From Kribbella voronezhensis (GTDB lineage: Bacteria; Actinomycetota; Actinomycetes; Propionibacteriales; Kribbellaceae), in the NCBI RefSeq assembly GCF_004365175.1, contig NZ_SOCE01000001.1:2777154-2841153 (forward strand): DNA of 64,000 bases, given 5' to 3'. The position numbers were made by a program, and so were the translations under genes. The notes beneath the pieces were generated by a model, which saw only the letters and a list, made by a program, of their open reading frames with translations, ran no database searches and was not told the origin of the DNA. This document shows positions 59,220-64,000 of this stretch, piece after piece. Every line of letters starts with the position of its first letter. Position 1 is the stretch's first letter.

Positions 59220-59421
59220 GCTTCGATCGTCCCCCTTCGAAGCGCTGTGGTCGAGAGACGCACCGCGAACGACCTGCCGCCACAACGCCGGTACTACGGG
59301 CCGGCGTGACCGGGTGGAACCACGGGTGATCATCGGGGCATAGGTCGTCATCGGTTTGCGCTCCTCGTTGTCATCTGGCGGGTGCGGTCTCGGTCAGGGT
59401 CCTGCTCGGCGGCCACCGGGA

Positions 59422-60138
59422 TCAGCCGGCCTCGGCGGCGCCGCTGACCTGCAGCGCCGGGCAGTGCTTGCCCGGTGTGGTGAGCGCCTCGAAATGCCAG
59501 GGCTCGTTGTCGTAGCGGCGGCACAACCCGTACCGCCAGCCGTTCTTCTCCAGCCACGTCATCGCGCTCCGCGGGCCGATGTCGACGGCCTTGCCCTTCA
59601 CGTGCGCGGACTTGTCCGGCGGCAGCACCCAGCGGATCGCTTCGCGGTACGAGCCGTACTTCGCGATCGCTGCCTTCAGCAACTGGTTCTGCTTCGCGAC
59701 GCTGCGCCGGGCGGAGGTGATGCTGATGGTGATCCCGTCCGCCTTGGCGGCAGCCGTCGCCTTGCGCAGACGCGACCTCATCCTCGGGGTCAGCCCGAGA
59801 TCGCTCTCCTCGGCGTACACCGGCCTGGTCGTCTTCACCGGTTCCGTCGGATCCGCGGTGGGCTTGGTCTTCGGAGGGTTGGTGGGCGTCTTCGTCGGCT
59901 CGCTCGCCGGCGGCAGGGTGGCACTGGTCTCGATCGCCGGCGGTTTGTTGCCGGCAGCACCTGAACCGGCGACGACCGGCTGCTTGTCGGCGGCCGAGTC
60001 CCCGTCGAGCAGGTCGCCCAGCCGGCCGTGCCAGATCACGAGTGACCCGATCACGAGGCCGGCCACGACCAGACCCGTCACGGACAGCAACCGGGTTCGC
60101 GCCTGGTTCGTCCGGCGCGGCGGCAGCTCGTTGGTCAT
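59422..60138 (-). CDS. VanY-type D-Ala-D-Ala carboxypeptidase (peptidase M15)
   Basis: 238 residues from ATG 60138. One N-terminal transmembrane helix (~18-36) anchors a Pro/Thr-rich linker (~65-105). The M15 domain has the zinc ligands H179 and D186 in SAHVKGKAVDIG and H215 in EPWHFEAL. It trims the terminal D-Ala of peptidoglycan stem peptides outside the cell. No van resistance genes are adjacent; housekeeping wall maturation is likely. Confidence 0.92.
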   Translation of the reverse strand: MTNELPPRRTNQARTRLLSVTGLVVAGLVIGSLVIWHGRLGDLLDGDSAADKQPVVAGSGAAGNKPPAIETSATLPPASEPTKTPTNPPKTKPTADPTEPVKTTRPVYAEESDLGLTPRMRSRLRKATAAAKADGITISITSARRSVAKQNQLLKAAIAKYGSYREAIRWVLPPDKSAHVKGKAVDIGPRSAMTWLEKNGWRYGLCRRYDNEPWHFEALTTPGKHCPALQVSGAAEAG

Positions 60139-60348
60139 GGGGTACAGCCTCTCGGTTCAGCACGGTCGATACATCGGCCCCAGGGACCGTCCTCAGCAGC
60201 CGGAAGTGGGACCTGGGTATGGGGTCGGACGCCCGGGCTCCTCCGAAAGTTGGAGTCGGCAGCCGTCCGGGCGCAGGAACCGCAGGCCGGCGCGCGCGAC
60301 TACTCTGAGCAAGTAAGAGCGTCGAGTGAGCCGTCGAGAGGCATCCGG

Positions 60349-61686
60349 GTGTTGAACTTCTGGCGACGGTTACCGTCCGTGCAGCAGGACCTGCTGCTCG
60401 CGACGGTCATCGGCGTCGGGTGGTTCTTCGGGCTCGCCCTGATCAACGGCAGCGGGTTACGGCCGGCCAACCCGAGTGTCTCCGTGGTCGCCGGGATCTT
60501 CCTGGTGTTCACCGTGGCCCTGGTCCGGCGATTCCCCCGGGTCACCCTGGTGGTCGTCTCGGTGCTGTATCCGCTCTTCTACGCGGCGGCCGAGACCGGG
60601 CTCGCCGAGCAGATCGGGCTGGACATCTTCCGGGCCCCGGCGATCAGCGACGCGGCTCTGCAGTCCGAGCTGCATCTCGTCCCCTTGCTGGTGGTCGGCT
60701 ACCTGGCCGCGTCGAGCGGCGTCCGCCGATTCACCACCTTGTTCTTCACGATGGGCAGTCTGTTCGCGTTGATGATCTGCCTGCCCGCGGTCGTCGCCAT
60801 CGTGCTGAGCAACCGGCCGGACATCACCCGGTACGGCCCGCGGTACCAGAAACTTCCGACCGACATCTCCAGTCTCTACAGCTACATCGACGTGTCGCTG
60901 TTCGTCTTCGCCGAAGCCTTGATCTGCGGCATGGTGCTGCTCGGCGCCAACGCGCTGCGCCGCCGCAAGACGATGCTGGTCCTCGAGCAGCGCAACGCCG
61001 CGCTGGTCCGGCTCCGGGCGATCGAGGCCGAGCGAGCCGCGGCCGCCGAGCGGACCCGGATCGCCCGCGACCTGCACGATGTCGTCTCGCACCACATGAG
61101 CGCGGTGGTGATCCGCGCCCAGGCCGCCGACCGGGTGGCGGACCGCAACCCCGAGGCGCTGCGCGAGGCGGTCCGCTGGATCATTGCCAGCGGCAAGGAA
61201 GCGCTGACCGCGATGCGGGAGACCGTCCGAGTGCTGAACACCGCGACGTCCAGCAGCGGCGCCGAGACCGCCCCGGTTCCGGACCTGTCGGACGTCACGC
61301 GGATGGGTGAGCGGCTGAAGGCGGTCGGTGTCGAGGTGACGATGGACCTGCCGAGCCGCACCCAACTGGCCTCGGCCACCGACCTGACCGCAGTACGGAT
61401 CATTCAGGAGGCGCTCACCAACGTGATGGTGCATGCCAAGGCCACGGCGGCGCAGGTCAGCTGGCAGAGCGGGCCGCAGGGTGACCTCCTGACCATCGAC
61501 GACAACGGCACCGGCGGACCGCCGCCGGCGAACGCGCTGGAGACCGCCCGGCGGAACGAGAGCGGGCGGGGCAACGGATTGATCGGAATGCGCGAACGAG
61601 CGAACGCGGTCGGTGGCACCCTCGCCCTGGCCGCCGGACCACTGGGTGGATGGAGAGTGCAGGCATGGTTGCCGCCGCAGAGGTGA
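60349..61686 (+). CDS. NarL-family sensor histidine kinase
   Basis: 445 residues from GTG 60349 (GAGAGG upstream). The N-terminal half has several transmembrane helices (~20-200). The dimerisation box RIARDLHDVVSHHMSAVVI places the His at residue 243 (HisKA_3 type). The ATPase domain has TDLTAVRIIQEALTNVMVHA, DDNGTGGPPP and GRGNGLIGMRERANAVGG. The stop overlaps the regulator start by 4 bp, so the pair is translated together. Signal unknown. Confidence 0.95.
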   Translation: MLNFWRRLPSVQQDLLLATVIGVGWFFGLALINGSGLRPANPSVSVVAGIFLVFTVALVRRFPRVTLVVVSVLYPLFYAAAETGLAEQIGLDIFRAPAISDAALQSELHLVPLLVVGYLAASSGVRRFTTLFFTMGSLFALMICLPAVVAIVLSNRPDITRYGPRYQKLPTDISSLYSYIDVSLFVFAEALICGMVLLGANALRRRKTMLVLEQRNAALVRLRAIEAERAAAAERTRIARDLHDVVSHHMSAVVIRAQAADRVADRNPEALREAVRWIIASGKEALTAMRETVRVLNTATSSSGAETAPVPDLSDVTRMGERLKAVGVEVTMDLPSRTQLASATDLTAVRIIQEALTNVMVHAKATAAQVSWQSGPQGDLLTIDDNGTGGPPPANALETARRNESGRGNGLIGMRERANAVGGTLALAAGPLGGWRVQAWLPPQR

Positions 61687-62420
61687 GCGAACAGATCCGG
61701 GTCCTGGTCGCCGACGACCAGGGCGTGATCCGGATGGGGCTGGCGATGATCCTGGATCACGAGCCGGACCTCACCACGGTCGCGCAGGCCGGCGACGGCG
61801 AGGAGGCGCTCCGGCTGATCGAGCAGTACGACCCCGACGTCGTGCTGATGGACATCCGGATGCCGGTGATGGACGGGCTGGTCGCCACCGAACGGATCAC
61901 CCGGGCGAGCAAGGAGTCCGGCCGCAACCGGCCCGCTGTCCTGGTGCTGACGACTTTCGACGACGAGGCGTACGTGCTGAGCGCCGTACGGGCCGGGGCT
62001 TCCGGGTTCCTGTTGAAGGACACCGATCCGGACCTGCTGGTCTCCGCAGTACGGGCCGTGCATCGAGGTGACTCACTGGTCGACCCGGCGTCGACGCGGG
62101 TACTGCTGGAGCGTTGTGTCGAACTCGAGCGCCGGGTCGGCGGCGACGAGCCCGCACCGGCGGCGGCCCCGGACGCGCGATGGGCCGGGGCATTGGGGCA
62201 GTTGAGCGACCGCGAACGGGAGATCCTCGTCTGGATGGCCCGCGGCCTGTCGAACCGCGACCTGGCCGCGAAGCTGTTCGTGAGCGAGACGACGGTGAAA
62301 ACCCACGTCAGCAACGTGCTCTCGAAGCTCGGCCTGTCCAGCCGGGTCCAGGCCGTCGTCGTCGCCTACGAAGCCGGCGTGGTCCGCCCCGGCGAAGCCG
62401 AGGTCAACTGGGACGCCTAG
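61683..62420 (+). CDS. NarL/LuxR-family response regulator
   Basis: 245 residues from GTG 61683 (GTGA overlap with the kinase stop; earlier in-frame ATGs at 61650 and 61665 lie inside the kinase gene). Receiver: ADDQ near the N-terminus and the phospho-acceptor D57 in VVLMDIRMPVMDG. The LuxR helix-turn-helix is LSDREREILVWMARGLSNRDLAAKLFVSETTVKTHVSNVLSKLGL. It is the partner of the kinase; the regulon is unknown. Confidence 0.95.
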   Translation: MSEQIRVLVADDQGVIRMGLAMILDHEPDLTTVAQAGDGEEALRLIEQYDPDVVLMDIRMPVMDGLVATERITRASKESGRNRPAVLVLTTFDDEAYVLSAVRAGASGFLLKDTDPDLLVSAVRAVHRGDSLVDPASTRVLLERCVELERRVGGDEPAPAAAPDARWAGALGQLSDREREILVWMARGLSNRDLAAKLFVSETTVKTHVSNVLSKLGLSSRVQAVVVAYEAGVVRPGEAEVNWDA

Positions 62421-62527
62421 GTCAACGCGTAGACGGCCCCCACGGCCACGGCGATGATCAGCCCAACAGCCAACAACTGAACACGAATCGACGCCTGACG
62501 GCGCTGCGGCAAGAAGTCCCCGGTCAT
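62417..62527 (-). CDS. Small single-pass membrane peptide
   Basis: 36 residues from ATG 62527 (GGGGGT upstream). A short basic lead is followed by one transmembrane helix (LLAVGLIIAVAVGAVYAL). Its stop overlaps the convergent regulator stop by 4 bp. The small size limits confidence, but the start, helix and ribosome site are consistent. Confidence 0.5.
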   Translation of the reverse strand: MTGDFLPQRRQASIRVQLLAVGLIIAVAVGAVYALT

Positions 62528-62642
62528 ACCCCCAGCGTCCCTCGCGAAACCGTCCCACCCATCCTCCCCAGGAACGGTTCGGGCCTCATCCCTAGGAATG
62601 ACAACTTCGTTGCCCAGAGCCCCTGTACGTCGAGCCCGCATC

Positions 62643-62682
62643 ACGCCTCCTACGTCGGCCGCTCGACCCACCCACCCCCAAC
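62643..62682 (+). repeat. Dispersed stem-loop module, degraded copy
   Basis: It has the loop CTCCTACGTCG (62647-62657) and the C-rich linker CTCGACCCACCCACCCCCA, with weak stems. It is the inverted partner of the copy at 62900-62966. It is the only copy not directly after a plausible stop codon; the nearest upstream plus-strand gene ends at 62420. Confidence 0.6.
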
Positions 62683-62899
62683 CGCCGGCTGCAGCTCGCT
62701 ACCTGCCGCCGAACCGCACGCTGCGGAGCTGCACTGGGTCCATCAGTCCCCTGGCATTTGTCTGCTGGAGCACAAGTTGGTGCAACCGGCTGTCAGTTCC
62801 GCGGAGGTCTCGGTCAAGGACGTGCGAAATCAGCTGAGAGCCGGTGACTTCAGATGCGGATGGGCTGGGTTGATACGTGCGGCAGGAGGCGAGCTGCAG

Positions 62900-62966
62900 G
62901 TACGGCGAGCCGCGACGGAGGAGCGGCGGGGTGGGGCGGGTGGGTCGAGCGCCGACGCAGGAGGCG
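62900..62966 (-). repeat. Dispersed stem-loop module, two-hairpin copy after the YjbR-like gene
   Basis: On the minus strand: GCGC / CTCCTGCGTCG / GCGC (62966-62948), linker CTCGACCCACCCGCCCC, then GCCG / CTCCTCCGTCG / CGGC (62926-62908). Both stems are perfect. It starts about 20 nt after the YjbR-like gene stop, in the same orientation. Confidence 0.88.
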
Positions 62967-62987
62967 CGAAGCGGATCGTCGTACGGG

Positions 62988-63329
62988 TCACTCGCCGAAG
63001 TACTCGGCCGCTACTTTCTTGGGGACGCACAGGCGCCAGGCGTCGAGGATCAGTTCGCGGAGTTCGGTTCGGTCGATCGCGGCGAGGTTGACCTCGATCC
63101 ACTGGTAGCGCTCGTCGGACTTGCTGGGTGGGAGGAACTTGTCCGGGTACGCCGCGATCGCGGCCGCCCGTTCCTCCTTCGGGAAACCGATGCCCATCTG
63201 CTTCTCGTCCCGCGACAGCGCGAGGTACACGATCTGCCCGACGCGGAACTTGATCCGGTCCCGGACCAGGACCTCGTAGCTGCGCGGCAACCCTTCGGTG
63301 ACCGCCCGGATGTCAGCCAGCTCGACCAT
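62988..63329 (-). CDS. MmcQ/YjbR family protein
   Basis: 113 residues from ATG 63329. The YjbR-like fold is indicated by ADIRAVTEGLPRSYE, KFRVGQIVYLALSRDEKQMGIGFPKEERAAAIAAYPDKF and YQWIEVNLAAIDRTELRELILDAWRLCVPKKVAAEY (in pieces). It is proposed to bind DNA by fold similarity to CyaY-like proteins; function unproven. Confidence 0.88.
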   Translation of the reverse strand: MVELADIRAVTEGLPRSYEVLVRDRIKFRVGQIVYLALSRDEKQMGIGFPKEERAAAIAAYPDKFLPPSKSDERYQWIEVNLAAIDRTELRELILDAWRLCVPKKVAAEYFGE

Positions 63330-63496
63330 GTCCGCGACCCTACTTCTCAACCCTGACAACGGCTGTCAGTGTTCACAGATTTCCCACGTCCACTACACAG
63401 AGCGATCGATTCAGCACGTCGACACGCCTGTGATCTCGGCCTCGCGCGTACGCATAGGTTTTCGGGGAGCCGGGAGGGACGCCGTACGGTGGGCGG

Positions 63497-64000
63497 ATGT
63501 CTGAGACAGCGGTGGTGAGTGCGGTGGAGGGGGCCGAGGTGGTGTTCCGCCTCGCGGACCCCGAGCACGCGCTGCACGGGGTGCGGCTCTGGGAGGAGTT
63601 GGGGATCGCCGCTGAGCTGCTGGAGTTCAAGCCGGTGGACTACGGCTGGGAGCTGCGGTTGCCGCGGCCGTCGGTGCACCGGATGGAGTACTTGTTCGAC
63701 ATCGCCGACGCCGGGATGCGGACCGACCCGACCAACCCGCGAGTCGTCGGCGGCGCGTTCGGTGAGCACTCCTGGCTGCCGCTGCCCGGGTACGTCGAAC
63801 CGCGGTGGATCGACATCGAGCCGATCGCGGCCGACGTGACCGCGCTGCCGGTCGATCCGACGCCGGTGGGACAGGTCGATGTCGAGGTCTGGGCTCCGAG
63901 CGGGATCGCCCCGAGCTTCGAGCTGCCGCTGCTGGTCTCCCACGACGGCCCGGAGTTCGCGGCGTACGCGGGCCTGACGCACTACACCGGCGCGATGGTT
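63497..64000 (+). CDS. Esterase / alpha-beta hydrolase (enterochelin-esterase-like), 5' part
   Basis: 168 residues visible from ATG 63497, cut by the right edge. The N-terminal domain looks like the beta-sandwich that precedes the hydrolase in enterochelin-esterase-like proteins (VVFRLADPEHALHGVRLW, DYGWELRLPRPSVHRMEYLFDIAD). It then enters the hydrolase: WAPSGIAPSFELPLLVSHDGPEFAAYAGLTHY, where the HDGPEF strand is the start of the catalytic fold. The nucleophile region is outside the window. Confidence 0.8.
   Translation, partial: MSETAVVSAVEGAEVVFRLADPEHALHGVRLWEELGIAAELLEFKPVDYGWELRLPRPSVHRMEYLFDIADAGMRTDPTNPRVVGGAFGEHSWLPLPGYVEPRWIDIEPIAADVTALPVDPTPVGQVDVEVWAPSGIAPSFELPLLVSHDGPEFAAYAGLTHYTGAMV

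Larger units (their letters stand above)
62528..62987. other. 460-bp non-coding region holding two inverted stem-loop modules
   Basis: No reading frame here has good codon use on either strand. Inverted copies of the dispersed stem-loop module occupy 62643-62682 (plus) and 62900-62966 (minus). The 200 bp between them is of lower GC and may be a remnant of a lost gene. Confidence 0.6.

Noticed and set aside
59220..59351. N-terminal extension of the GyrA-tower-like protein to ATG 59351
   Set aside because: The added residues are basic and low in coding bias, and the GTG at 59219 has a G-rich ribosome site.

Overview
The window is high-GC actinomycete chromosome. The GC-rich codon use, frequent GTG and TTG starts, tight gene packing and family set (UdgX, Ku, SigB/F-type sigma factor, MmyB-type regulator, GPGG-motif small protein, DUF5709, a TAXI-type TRAP system) fit a soil member of the Propionibacteriales. 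My best guess is Kribbella or a close relative; this is inference from style, not from a marker gene. I see no rRNA, tRNA, CRISPR array, prophage, plasmid gene or transposase gene.

Layout. 1-8 kb: surface and redox genes (a fasciclin lipoprotein cut by the left edge, a membrane-anchored sulfite-oxidase-like protein, a flavin reductase, an aldo/keto reductase, a large beta-strand-repeat surface protein and a hemerythrin-like protein). 8.4-16.6 kb: a TAXI/TRAP uptake operon with a divergent OmpR-type two-component system, an EEP-family pseudogene behind a methyltransferase, and a second, orphan TAXI binding protein. 16.8-25.8 kb: a GH38 alpha-mannosidase, two antibiotic-kinase-like phosphotransferases, a P450, DUF5709, a FUSC-type membrane protein and a small structured transcript. 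25.8-36 kb: OsmC plus PI-PLC facing a TetR gene across a clear operator, a DUF5107 protein, an FAD dehydrogenase, a low-GC orphan gene, a RIO kinase and NIPSNAP. 36-44.5 kb: stress and DNA repair (GPGG peptide, UdgX, sigma factor, coiled-coil protein, Ku), GNAT, a fused E1 dehydrogenase and DUF1992. 45-52 kb: catabolism, with an aldehyde dehydrogenase coupled to an FAD oxidoreductase and a D-glucarate operon (kdgD-gudD) behind a palindromic operator. 52-64 kb: PRC/DUF2382, an unusual ammonia-lyase-like plus ornithine-cyclodeaminase-like pair, an MmyB regulator facing an MFS pump, a GyrA-tower-like small protein, a VanY-type peptidase, a NarL-type two-component pair, a YjbR-like protein and an esterase cut by the right edge.

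The least expected signal is not in the coding genes. Two families of short stem-loops sit in 3' intergenic DNA. One is a tandem array of six ~42-bp hairpins at 8423-8662 with a constant loop core and compensating stem changes. The other is a dispersed two-hairpin module (loop CTCCTNCGTCG, C-rich linker) found at seven places, nearly always just after a stop codon and in the same orientation as that gene. The stems vary but stay paired while the loop is conserved, which suggests selection on a folded RNA or single-stranded DNA form. Other points of interest are an ammonia-lyase homologue whose MIO-forming Ala-Ser-Gly is Ser-Ala-Gly, and a small ORF with a structured terminator-ended 3' region at 25.5-25.8 kb.
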